From: an uncultured Rhodopirellula sp.
GTDB lineage: Bacteria > Planctomycetota > Planctomycetia > Pirellulales > Pirellulaceae
Assembly (NCBI GenBank): GCA_913061385.1
Contig: CAJXTM010000296.1
Location: 1 to 5,808 of the forward strand
DNA: 5,808 bases
Direction of reading: 5' to 3'
Shown here: in pieces, positions 1 through 5,808 of the stretch
How the letters are laid out: each line of letters begins with the position of its first letter
Position numbering within the stretch: position 1 is the stretch's first letter
Translations under genes and position numbers: made by a program
The notes under the pieces: generated by a model
The model's input: only the letters and a program-made list of their open reading frames with translations
Database searches by the model: none
Told to the model about the DNA's origin: nothing

Positions 1-48
1 CGAGATCAGCCTCGGTCTCGTGGGCTCGGAGATGTGTATAAGAGACAG
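1..48 (+). other. Untrimmed Nextera P7-side adapter with i7 index (artefact)
   Basis: This is sequencing-library DNA, not genome. Bases 1-6 (CGAGAT) match the end of the Illumina P7 primer. Bases 7-14 (CAGCCTCG) sit where the 8-base i7 index belongs and match, from memory, the Nextera N710 index in adapter orientation. Bases 15-48 match the Nextera Read-2 transposase adapter and finish with the 19-bp Tn5 mosaic end at 30-48 (AGATGTGTATAAGAGACAG). The genomic insert therefore starts at base 49. The order primer end, index, adapter, mosaic end is exactly that of a library molecule, so chance similarity or a natural Tn5 end can be excluded. Confidence 0.98.
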
Positions 49-144
49 ACCGTAGGCAATGGGCTAAACACATTCCAGATGGATGGGACTGCAAACGCTG
101 CACGAACCGCAGGACATGGTACCTCCCTCAATGAAATTGACTGA
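49..144 (+). CDS. Possible 3' end of an upstream gene (weak)
   Basis: The frame beginning at base 49 stays open for 31 codons to a TGA at 142-144. Its translation is rich in Gly, Ala, Asn and Thr and ends in HGTSLNEID. The 5' part would lie beyond the adapter junction, so no start can be judged. Support is weak: 31 open codons are expected by chance in roughly one frame in four, and no family is recognised. The composition is compatible with the C-terminus of an exported protein, but no function is assigned. A competing 17-codon micro-ORF lies on the opposite strand at 64-117. Confidence 0.22.
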   Translation, partial: TVGNGLNTFQMDGTANAARTAGHGTSLNEID

Positions 145-391
145 TGCGACTGAAGCTACCCTTCTGCATTACTCCACACGGCGTTAAGTTGCCACAAACA
201 CAAAGAACAGGAAACGATGGGTAATGGTAGTTCACAATCACCGGTGCTCGCTAAGCCAAAACAACGTTTTGTGCGACATACTGTCAGCTTCACGCTCTCA
301 ACGCAGCGATTTTACCTGCCATAATGCCTAACCAAGCACACCGGCCAGAAACAAACGATCACCATCGCCACATTTGATAAACTCAAGACTG
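145..391. other. Intergenic region upstream of tdh, no gene seen
   Basis: No frame on either strand in this stretch looks coding; only very short open frames occur. No tRNA-like cloverleaf, riboswitch-like fold or strong terminator was recognised. It presumably carries the promoter of the tdh-kbl pair. A CATAAT hexamer at 320-325 resembles a -10 box, but no matching -35 hexamer sits at 16-18 bp upstream, so no promoter is called. Confidence 0.6.
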
Positions 392-1417
392 ATGAAAGCA
401 CTTGTCAAACAGAAACGGGAACCCGGTCTCACCCTCACCGATGTGCCGGAGCCTGAAATCGGCATAAATGATGTCCTAATCAAAGTCGACCGAACGGGCA
501 TCTGTGGTACCGATGTCCATATTTATAAGTGGGACGCATGGGCACAATCCACTATCCCTGTCCCAATGGTGGTAGGTCATGAATTTGTGGGTGAGATTGT
601 TGAGGTTGGATCTAATGTTTCTGACTTCAAGACCGGTGAGATCGTCAGCGGTGAGGGGCATGTGGTCTGCGGTCGCTGCCGCAACTGCCTCGCTGGACGC
701 AGACACCTGTGCGCAGACACCAAGGGCATTGGTGTCAATCGCCCCGGCGCGTTTGCTGAATATCTCTCCCTGCCAATGACGAATGTCTGGCCGCACGATG
801 CCTCAATTGATCGCGACGTTGCCTCGATTTTTGACCCCTTTGGCAATGCGGTTCACACAGCACTCTCTTTCCCCGTTCTAGGAGAGGATGTTCTGATCAC
901 CGGAGCCGGCCCGATCGGCTGCATGGCAGCTGCCGTCGCCAAGCACGCTGGCGCTCGCTACGTGGTTGTGACTGATGTGAACCCATGGCGACTGGAATTG
1001 GCAAAAAAAATGGGGGCTACTCGAGTCGTCGATGTGCGGTCTGAGAGCATCAGCGATGTGCAAGACTCCCTCGGGATGACAGAAGGATTTGATGTGGGGC
1101 TGGAAATGTCAGGCAGCCCTGATGCGTTCCGACAAATGGTCAAGGAAATGTGCCATGGCGGTAAAATCGCAATGCTCGGCATACCATCAGAAGAGATGGC
1201 AATTGATTGGAACGAAGTTGTGTTCAACATGCTCACCATCAAAGGCATCTACGGTCGAGAAATGTATGAAACCTGGTACAAGATGACCGTTCTCATTCAG
1301 GGCGGCCTCGATCTGACGCCAGCCATCACTCACCGCTTCGATGCCGCCGACTTCGAGAAAGGATTTGAGGTCATGATGTCCGGAAAATCTGGAAAAGTGA
1401 TCCTCAACTGGCAATAA
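392..1417 (+). CDS. tdh: L-threonine 3-dehydrogenase
   Basis: This cytosolic zinc-dependent enzyme oxidises L-threonine with NAD+ to 2-amino-3-ketobutyrate, the substrate of the next gene's product. The ATG at 392 gives 341 residues, the same length as E. coli Tdh as I recall it, and the protein aligns with it from MKAL to the SGKVIL end. A TTG 18 bp upstream (374) would add six residues without homology and is rejected. Visible features of a medium-chain dehydrogenase are the catalytic-zinc residues Cys38, His63 and Glu64; the substrate-specificity His90; the structural-zinc cysteines 93, 96, 99 and 107; the nucleotide-binding motif GAGPIG at 171-176; and Asp195 at the end of the second beta strand, expected to contact the NAD ribose. 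No clear Shine-Dalgarno site precedes the start. kbl follows after 50 bp, which fits one transcript. The frame is intact through an A8 run near 1002-1009. The Tdh-specific conservation makes sorbitol or other polyol dehydrogenases unlikely. Confidence 0.96.
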   Translation: MKALVKQKREPGLTLTDVPEPEIGINDVLIKVDRTGICGTDVHIYKWDAWAQSTIPVPMVVGHEFVGEIVEVGSNVSDFKTGEIVSGEGHVVCGRCRNCLAGRRHLCADTKGIGVNRPGAFAEYLSLPMTNVWPHDASIDRDVASIFDPFGNAVHTALSFPVLGEDVLITGAGPIGCMAAAVAKHAGARYVVVTDVNPWRLELAKKMGATRVVDVRSESISDVQDSLGMTEGFDVGLEMSGSPDAFRQMVKEMCHGGKIAMLGIPSEEMAIDWNEVVFNMLTIKGIYGREMYETWYKMTVLIQGGLDLTPAITHRFDAADFEKGFEVMMSGKSGKVILNWQ

Positions 1418-1467
1418 CAAAAGCCTGCTACCCAACTAATTGTCCCCCACCAGAAAACTGAAATCCC

Positions 1468-2652
1468 ATGCCCGAAGCTTTTCTGACTAATATCCAAAAC
1501 CAGCTTGACGACATTCGTGAACAGGGTCTGTTCAAAGCAGAACGCACCATCACCACCCCGCAGGATGTTCACATACAGGTCAACCATGGCGAAAGTGTTC
1601 TGAACATGTGCGCCAACAATTACCTTGGACTTTCAGAACACCCGGAAGTGGCCAAAGCTGCACACGAAGGCCTCGACAACTGGGGCTACGGCTTATCGTC
1701 GGTACGTTTCATCTGCGGAACCCAAGCTGTCCACCAGACACTGGAACGCAAACTCAGCGAATTTCTGGGTACAGAGGATACGATTCTGTACACATCCTGT
1801 TTTGACGCCAACGGAGGTTTGTTCGAAACGGTCCTGACCGCGGAAGATGCTGTCATTTCAGACGAACTGAACCACGCTTCGATTATCGACGGCATTCGTC
1901 TGTGCAAAGCGCAACGGCACCGCTATCGAAACAATGATCTCGCTGACCTTGAGTCCAAACTCAAGGAAACGCAATCGGCACGATATCGCATGATCGCAAC
2001 CGATGGTGTGTTTTCGATGGACGGTCACATCGCAAATCTACCAGGGATCTGTGATCTGGCCGACAAATACGATGCGATTGTGATGGTCGATGATTCACAC
2101 TCAGTGGGCTTCATGGGAAAAACAGGACGCGGTACTCATGAACACCATGACGTCATGAAACGTGTTGACATCATCACAGGAACGCTTGGCAAGGCACTCG
2201 GTGGAGCAAGTGGTGGCTACACAAGCGGACGAAAACCGATCATTGATCTGTTGCGGCAAAAATCTCGGCCCTACCTATTCTCAAATTCAGTCGCACCCCC
2301 AATCGTTGCAGCCTCGGTGCGTGCTATTGAGTTGCTAACCGAGACGACCGAACTACGAGACCGCCTGGAATCCAACACACGGCGATTCAGAACCGGCATG
2401 GAAGCTGCGGGTTTCAACTTAGTCCCCGGCGAACACCCCATCGTTCCGATCATGCTTGGAGATGCAGTACTGGCGACACGAATGGCCGACCTCATGCTCC
2501 AAAAAGGCGTTTACGTGATCGGATTTTCGTTTCCGGTTGTGCCCAAGGGCAAAGCTCGTATCCGAACACAGATCTCCGCAGCGCACACCGAAGATGACAT
2601 TGATTTCGCGATCGAGAAATTCATCGAAGCGAAAAAAGAACTGGGAATTTGA
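1468..2652 (+). CDS. kbl: 2-amino-3-ketobutyrate CoA ligase (glycine C-acetyltransferase)
   Basis: This cytosolic PLP enzyme of the alpha-oxoamine synthase family (fold type I) cleaves 2-amino-3-ketobutyrate with CoA into glycine and acetyl-CoA, completing the threonine pathway begun by Tdh. The protein has 394 residues, close to the roughly 398 of E. coli Kbl. The Schiff-base lysine is Lys242 in [13 protein letters not shown]. His136 (in [10 protein letters not shown]) should stack on the PLP ring, and Asp208 and His211 (in VDDSHSVG) should contact the pyridine nitrogen and O3'. Arg366 (in [12 protein letters not shown]) should bind the substrate carboxylate. The family motif SSVRFICGT lies at 77-85. 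Related enzymes (8-amino-7-oxononanoate synthase, 5-aminolevulinate synthase, serine palmitoyltransferase) are less likely because the gene lies directly behind tdh and the sequence follows Kbl throughout. No strong ribosome-binding site is visible. The gene ends 43 bp before the end of the converging minus-strand gene. Confidence 0.96.
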   Translation: MPEAFLTNIQNQLDDIREQGLFKAERTITTPQDVHIQVNHGESVLNMCANNYLGLSEHPEVAKAAHEGLDNWGYGLSSVRFICGTQAVHQTLERKLSEFLGTEDTILYTSCFDANGGLFETVLTAEDAVISDELNHASIIDGIRLCKAQRHRYRNNDLADLESKLKETQSARYRMIATDGVFSMDGHIANLPGICDLADKYDAIVMVDDSHSVGFMGKTGRGTHEHHDVMKRVDIITGTLGKALGGASGGYTSGRKPIIDLLRQKSRPYLFSNSVAPPIVAASVRAIELLTETTELRDRLESNTRRFRTGMEAAGFNLVPGEHPIVPIMLGDAVLATRMADLMLQKGVYVIGFSFPVVPKGKARIRTQISAAHTEDDIDFAIEKFIEAKKELGI

Positions 2653-2695
2653 AGCGTCGAGTCTCACCGACTTTAGGCAGAAGAACGCTCGGCGT

Positions 2696-3391
2696 TCACT
2701 TCACTCCAAAAAACAACCAATCGGTCTGCTCTTCCTGCACCATCGGGTTATAGGTTCGAACCGGCTCGACGTGGGTCGTACTGAATGTCGACTTCAGAGC
2801 TTCGGAAAAACTGCTGCTCTCGGCATAGGACCAGACAGCCAAAACGCCACCATCAGTGAGATGTTCCCGAGAAGCTTTCAGCCCATCTGCAGTGTAAAAC
2901 ACATGCTCTTCGCTGCCCAGCTGATCGGCCGGAGAATGATCGACATCGATCACAATCAGATCATATTTCTGCTCGGGCTTGGCTAACAGTCGTTGATAAA
3001 CATCACCCGCAGTCAGCTGCAAGCCTGTGGCATCATTCAATTCAGCTGAAAGTGGGATCAAACCATCCCGCAACCATTGCAGCACCTGAGGAAGGTATTC
3101 CACCACCTCCACAGATACAATCCTTGGGTCCTTCAGTAATTCTCTCGCCGTGTACCCGAGTCCGAATCCACCGACCAAAGCCTTGAGTTCAGAACCTCCA
3201 TGAATCTCTGCCGAACGACTAGAGATTTCGCGTTCCGAATCGGTATTGTAACTGCTCATCAGAAACTCGTGGTTCAATGTGACCTCAGTCACCACGGTCC
3301 CTGGCTCAGACAACAACTCCCGACGACGCAGGCATAAAGGCCCGAGCTCAGTGTCTTCGTAGGCAAGAATTTCCAAATTGCGCGGGCTCAT
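2696..3391 (-). CDS. Spermidine synthase-like protein (class I methyltransferase fold), activity uncertain
   Basis: The preferred ATG at 3391 gives 231 residues (MSPRNLEILAYEDTELG...). An in-frame ATG at 3490 would give 264, but the extra 33 residues look unrelated, while the inner start has a GGAG site 7 nt upstream. The Rossmann-type nucleotide motif is GGFGLGYT at 74-81, followed by the acidic strand VEVVEYLP (Glu95, Glu98), then GDVYQRL at 129-135 and YDLIVIDVDHSP at 143-154, where spermidine synthases carry the catalytic D-x-x-D segment. FYTADGL and LTDGGVLAVWSYAES follow as in the SpeE fold. It is shorter than E. coli SpeE (about 288 residues) and lacks its GGGDG motif, so true aminopropyl transfer is doubtful; another SAM-dependent role is possible. 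No signal peptide or membrane segment is visible, so it is probably cytosolic. It converges on kbl and diverges from the sulfatase gene. No speD or other polyamine gene is in the window. Confidence 0.82.
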   Translation of the reverse strand: MSPRNLEILAYEDTELGPLCLRRRELLSEPGTVVTEVTLNHEFLMSSYNTDSEREISSRSAEIHGGSELKALVGGFGLGYTARELLKDPRIVSVEVVEYLPQVLQWLRDGLIPLSAELNDATGLQLTAGDVYQRLLAKPEQKYDLIVIDVDHSPADQLGSEEHVFYTADGLKASREHLTDGGVLAVWSYAESSSFSEALKSTFSTTHVEPVRTYNPMVQEEQTDWLFFGVK

Positions 3392-3398
3392 GCGTCTA

Positions 3399-3402
3399 CT
3401 CC
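3399..3402 (-). promoter_or_regulatory. Ribosome-binding site of the SpeE-like gene
   Basis: On the minus strand a GGAG core lies 7 nt before the ATG at 3391. This is normal Shine-Dalgarno spacing and decides for the 231-residue product over the longer frame beginning at 3490. Confidence 0.6.
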
Positions 3403-3564
3403 GAGTTGATAATCCATCGCTCCGCAGCCCAACAATGCCAGACAACCTGCGGAAATCACGGACGCGTTGATCAAATGACGCCAACATCAATCACGCAAAA
3501 TTCCGCCGCCGAATACACCCAGCTACGTTCTCCACCAGCACGATAGACTACATCGGTCTAGACG

Positions 3565-3656
3565 TTACAGATACCATGGGCAGCTAAACTGGACATTGAA
3601 GAAACCTTGAGCAGCTAACGGTACATTACAGATCTCGTGAGTAGCGCAGGTGGACA
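3565..3656. repeat. Three imperfect tandem repeats of 30-31 bp upstream of the sulfatase gene
   Basis: Three adjacent units can be aligned: 3565-3595 (31 bp), 3596-3625 (30 bp) and 3626-3656 (31 bp). Units 1 and 3 share the opening TTACAGAT and the closing TGGACA, matching at about 22 of 31 positions by hand. Units 1 and 2 share ACC and a GCAGCTAA core. Each unit follows the pattern TT-A-AGA, then TG-G-AGC in the middle, then G-ACA at the end. The array ends 79 bp before the sulfatase ATG. The units are too degenerate and too few for a CRISPR array and have no spacers. A period near 31 bp is about three helical turns, which would put equivalent bases on one face of the DNA; that fits a set of operator half-sites, but this is inference. 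Confidence 0.6.
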
Positions 3657-3724
3657 GCAAAAAGATCGGGAAATCGCTATCGATGCAACTGACCGCATCA
3701 TCAAGAGTTCCCTGCAAACGCGAA

Positions 3725-3729
3725 AAGGA
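3725..3729 (+). promoter_or_regulatory. Ribosome-binding site of the sulfatase gene
   Basis: AAGGA lies 6 nt before the ATG at 3736. It supports this start, which opens directly into a signal peptide, over the in-frame GTG at 3637 inside the repeat array. Confidence 0.7.
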
Positions 3730-3735
3730 TTGATC

Positions 3736-5244
3736 ATGAAGCATCTTTTGATTTACCTTCTGAGTATTGGTTCTGCCTGTTTGCCCCCTGGCAGCGAAGC
3801 TTCCGAAGTGGACGGCCCACCGAACATTGTCTTCGTTTTGATTGACGATCTGCGTCACGACACATTTGGTCACATGGGGCATCCGTTTATCGAGACCCCA
3901 CACATCGACCAGTTGGCACAGGAAGGCATGCGATTCACCAATGCATTTGTCACCACATCCTTGTGCTCTCCGGCACGTGCGTCTTTCCTGAGCGGTAGAT
4001 ACATGCATCACCATAAAGTGGTTGATAATTCATCGTTACTGGAAAAGGACATTCCGACGTTCCCACAAATGCTTCAGCAAGCTGACTACCGAACCGCTTT
4101 CATTGGCAAGTGGCACATGGGTGGATCAAGCGACGCCGCCCGCCCCGGTTTTGATCACTGGGTCAGTTTCCGAGGTCAAGGTACTTACAAACCTGAAGGT
4201 CAGTATCTCAATATTAACGGTGCTCAGGTCCCCCGAACCAAATACATGACTGACGAATTGACAGACCATGCAATTCAATGGTTATCCAAACAATCGACCG
4301 ACCGACCATTCATGCTGTACCTGTCGCACAAAGGGGTACACGGGTTATACGACCCAGCTCCCCGACACAGAGATCAATACCGAACTGCCAGCTATTCACC
4401 GCCAGCAACCATGGCCGATACGCGAGAAAACAAGGCTGGAAAACCGATGTGGGTTCAGGACCAACGAAACAGTTGGCATGGTGTCGAATTTTCTTACCAC
4501 GGTAAAGCGAAGCAGTCGGTCGAGCAAATGTACCGGCACTACTGTGAAATGATTCTTTCCATTGATGACAGCGTTGGACGCCTCATGAAAATGCTGGCCG
4601 CAAAAGGCCTATCCCGACAAACCCTCGTGTTGTTTACTAGTGATGGAGGACACTTGTGGGGCGAACATGGCTTGATTGATAAACGCTGTGCCTATGAGGA
4701 ATCGATTCGAATCCCACTGCTTGCACACTGGCCCTCACACATCAAATCTAATACGCAGTGCGATGCGTTAGCTGCCAACATCGACATTGCACCGACTCTG
4801 CTGGACGTCGCGAACTTGGATATTCCTGCCGGCATGGATGGACATAGTCTTGTATCACTACTGGAAAATGCCAATAGCTCGGATTGGCCACGCAATTCAT
4901 TGCTGTATGAGTACTACTGGGAACCAGCATTTCCACAGACGCCGACCACGTTTGCGCTACGAGATCAACAGTACAAGCTGATTCAATATCATGGCCTCTG
5001 GGACACGGATGAACTTTACAACATTAAAGTTGACCCGGCCGAAACAGAAAACCTGATCGAATCGCCAAAACACAAGCAACGCGTCACTAAGATGCGGCAA
5101 CATTTACATCGCCGCTTGGAACAAACCCACGGCTTGATGATTCCGCTGGGCATCAAGCGTAACCATGGATCAAATCGCCGCAGTGCCAACGGCAGCCAGC
5201 GCGCGGAGTTCCCGTCTGATCTCATCACGCCTTCCGCCAATTAA
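3736..5244 (+). CDS. Exported family S1 sulfatase, possibly N-acetylglucosamine-6-sulfatase-like
   Basis: It hydrolyses sulfate esters, probably on a sulfated glycan outside the cytoplasm. The ATG at 3736 gives 502 residues. Residues 1-22 form a signal peptide (Lys2, a hydrophobic LLIYLLSIG core, likely cleavage after GSEA); Cys15 lacks a good lipobox, so a lipoprotein is less likely. The sulfatase domain starts at PNIVFVLIDDLR with metal ligands Asp37 and Asp38. Cys77 in CSPAR fits the C-x-P-x-R formylglycine signature, so it needs a formylglycine-generating enzyme encoded elsewhere. Other active-site candidates are Arg81, Lys125 and His127 (GKWH), His198 and His202 (HKGVH), Asp303 and Lys316 (DKR). 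The C-terminal part (TTFALRDQQYKLIQYHGLWDTDELY) resembles the small C-terminal subdomain of GlcNAc-6-sulfatase-like enzymes. One oddity is that the usual Asp-Asn calcium pair reads Asp303-Gly304. The last 30 or so residues are a polar, basic tail. Exact substrate is not known. Confidence 0.93.
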   Translation: MKHLLIYLLSIGSACLPPGSEASEVDGPPNIVFVLIDDLRHDTFGHMGHPFIETPHIDQLAQEGMRFTNAFVTTSLCSPARASFLSGRYMHHHKVVDNSSLLEKDIPTFPQMLQQADYRTAFIGKWHMGGSSDAARPGFDHWVSFRGQGTYKPEGQYLNINGAQVPRTKYMTDELTDHAIQWLSKQSTDRPFMLYLSHKGVHGLYDPAPRHRDQYRTASYSPPATMADTRENKAGKPMWVQDQRNSWHGVEFSYHGKAKQSVEQMYRHYCEMILSIDDSVGRLMKMLAAKGLSRQTLVLFTSDGGHLWGEHGLIDKRCAYEESIRIPLLAHWPSHIKSNTQCDALAANIDIAPTLLDVANLDIPAGMDGHSLVSLLENANSSDWPRNSLLYEYYWEPAFPQTPTTFALRDQQYKLIQYHGLWDTDELYNIKVDPAETENLIESPKHKQRVTKMRQHLHRRLEQTHGLMIPLGIKRNHGSNRRSANGSQRAEFPSDLITPSAN

Positions 5245-5279
5245 ATCTCACGTAACAAAACTCCCAGCAAAAACATACG

Positions 5280-5774
5280 ATGTATTTAAAACCACTACAG
5301 TTCTCACTGGCTTTGCTGCCCGCGTACCTAGTGCTGCTCTCGGCAGGACAGCCTACCCAAGCAGTAGAAACGGCACTTCAAAGCCCTCCACCCGGGTTCG
5401 AGCCAAAGCCAATTTTCGAACTTTCTTGCCCCGGAAAGTACCAGCATCATCTGCAGGGCGTCTGCACCGACGACAACACCATTTTCTGGTCATTTACAAC
5501 GACCCTGGTCAAGACAGATCGTCAAGGCAAACTGTTGCGGAAGATCCCTGTTGCTAGTCACCACGGTGATCTTTGCCACCACGACGGAAAAATCTATGTC
5601 GCAGTAAATTTGGGGAAATTCAATGATCCAAAGGGAAACGCCAAGTCATGGATCTATGTTTACAAAGCCTCAGACCTCAAAGAAGTTGCACGCCATGCAG
5701 TGCCCGAAGTGTTTCACGGAGCAGGCGGAATTGGATTTCACAATGACAATTTTTTTGTCGTCGGCGGCTTACCG
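5280..5774 (+). CDS. Exported beta-propeller-like protein of unknown function, 3' end cut off
   Basis: Only the first 165 codons are genomic. The open frame runs on to 5795, but its last six residues (LSLIHI) are encoded by the Nextera adapter beginning at 5775. The start ATG at 5280 opens into a signal peptide: Lys4, a hydrophobic stretch at about 8-22, and likely cleavage after TQA (residue 28). The mature part has repeated short strands with turn motifs (DDNTIFWSF, KTDRQGKLLRKI, HHDGKIYVAVN, WIYVYKASDLKEV, HNDNFFVVGG), the pattern of blades in a beta-propeller. Paired histidines occur at 56-57, 94-95 and 100-101. I associate the motif HHDGKIYVAVNLGKFND with uncharacterised planctomycete proteins, without a known function. 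The gene starts 35 bp after the sulfatase stop on the same strand and may share its transcript. No Shine-Dalgarno site is evident. Confidence 0.8.
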
Positions 5775-5808
5775 CTGTCTCTTATACACATCTGACGCTG
5801 CCGACGAC
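5775..5808 (-). other. Untrimmed Nextera P5-side adapter (artefact)
   Basis: Bases 5775-5793 (CTGTCTCTTATACACATCT) are the reverse complement of the Tn5 mosaic end. With 5794-5807 (GACGCTGCCGACGA) they complete the reverse complement of the Nextera Read-1 adapter. The final C at 5808 would be the first base of the i5 index. The stretch is not genomic and should be removed before annotation. Confidence 0.98.

Larger units (their letters stand above)
3392..3735. other. Divergent intergenic region, 344 bp
   Basis: This stretch separates the start of the minus-strand SpeE-like gene from the start of the plus-strand sulfatase gene, so it should hold both promoters. Open frames run into it from both genes (upstream in-frame ATG at 3490 on minus, GTG at 3637 on plus), but neither extension looks protein-like. 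It contains a short TAGAC inverted/direct repeat at 3544-3563, a three-unit tandem repeat at 3565-3656 and the sulfatase ribosome-binding site at 3725-3729. No confident -35/-10 pair was found. Confidence 0.7.

Noticed and set aside
30..48. Mosaic end as evidence of a natural Tn5 transposon
   Set aside because: It is flanked by primer and index sequence, with the partner adapter at the other end, and no transposase gene is present.
320..325. CATAAT as a -10 box of the tdh promoter
   Set aside because: No hexamer resembling TTGACA lies 16-18 bp upstream, and a single -10-like match is expected by chance.
2683..2697. Hairpin GAACGC-TCG-GCGTTC between the converging kbl and SpeE-like genes, as a bidirectional terminator
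   Set aside because: The stem is only 6 bp, it overlaps the stop codon of the minus-strand gene, and there is no T-run on either side.
2537..2986. 149-codon plus-strand open frame overlapping the end of kbl and the SpeE-like gene
   Set aside because: It is antisense to a better supported gene, has no recognisable protein features and starts inside kbl.
3565..3656. Tandem repeats as a small CRISPR array
   Set aside because: The units are contiguous, differ from one another at many positions, have no spacers, and no cas genes are present.
3565..4014. 149-codon minus-strand open frame over the repeat array and the start of the sulfatase gene
   Set aside because: It lies antisense to the clear signal peptide and active-site region of the sulfatase and shows no family features.
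49..5774. Insert as a circular element, because it begins and ends with ACCG
   Set aside because: A 4-base match is chance level, the first and last 9 insert bases do not match as a Tn5 duplication would, and the ends are library adapters.

Overview
The window looks like one contig or one tagmented DNA fragment from a marine or aquatic bacterium, most likely a planctomycete. That is an inference from gene content: a secreted formylglycine sulfatase, a secreted beta-propeller-like protein of a type I associate with planctomycetes, a stand-alone 'spermidine synthase-like' protein, and weak or absent Shine-Dalgarno sites at several starts. Base composition is about half GC by eye. No rRNA, tRNA, CRISPR array, insertion sequence or phage gene was seen.

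The two ends are not biological. Bases 1-48 read as the end of the Illumina P7 primer, an 8-base i7 index and the Nextera Read-2 transposase adapter. Bases 5775-5808 are the reverse complement of the Nextera Read-1 adapter plus one base. The real insert is 49-5774. The adapter cuts off the last gene and supplies a false C-terminus (LSLIHI) to its open frame.

Layout of the insert: 49-144 is a possible tail of an upstream gene, weakly supported. 145-391 holds no gene. 392-1417 (tdh) and 1468-2652 (kbl) form a plus-strand pair that converts L-threonine to glycine and acetyl-CoA through 2-amino-3-ketobutyrate. 2696-3391 on the minus strand, converging on kbl, encodes a spermidine-synthase-fold protein of uncertain activity. 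3392-3735 is a divergent intergenic region containing three imperfect tandem repeats of about 31 bp. 3736-5244 encodes an exported family S1 sulfatase, possibly an N-acetylglucosamine-6-sulfatase. 5280-5774 is the 5' part of a gene for an exported propeller-like protein, 35 bp downstream and possibly co-transcribed.

Functionally there are two blocks: housekeeping threonine catabolism, and a pair of exported proteins that fits desulfation of sulfated glycans in the periplasm or outside the cell. I found no convincing new multi-gene system. The items most worth a second look are the three-unit repeat upstream of the sulfatase, the altered calcium-site motif in the sulfatase, the missing aminopropyltransferase signature in the SpeE-like protein, and the adapter ends.
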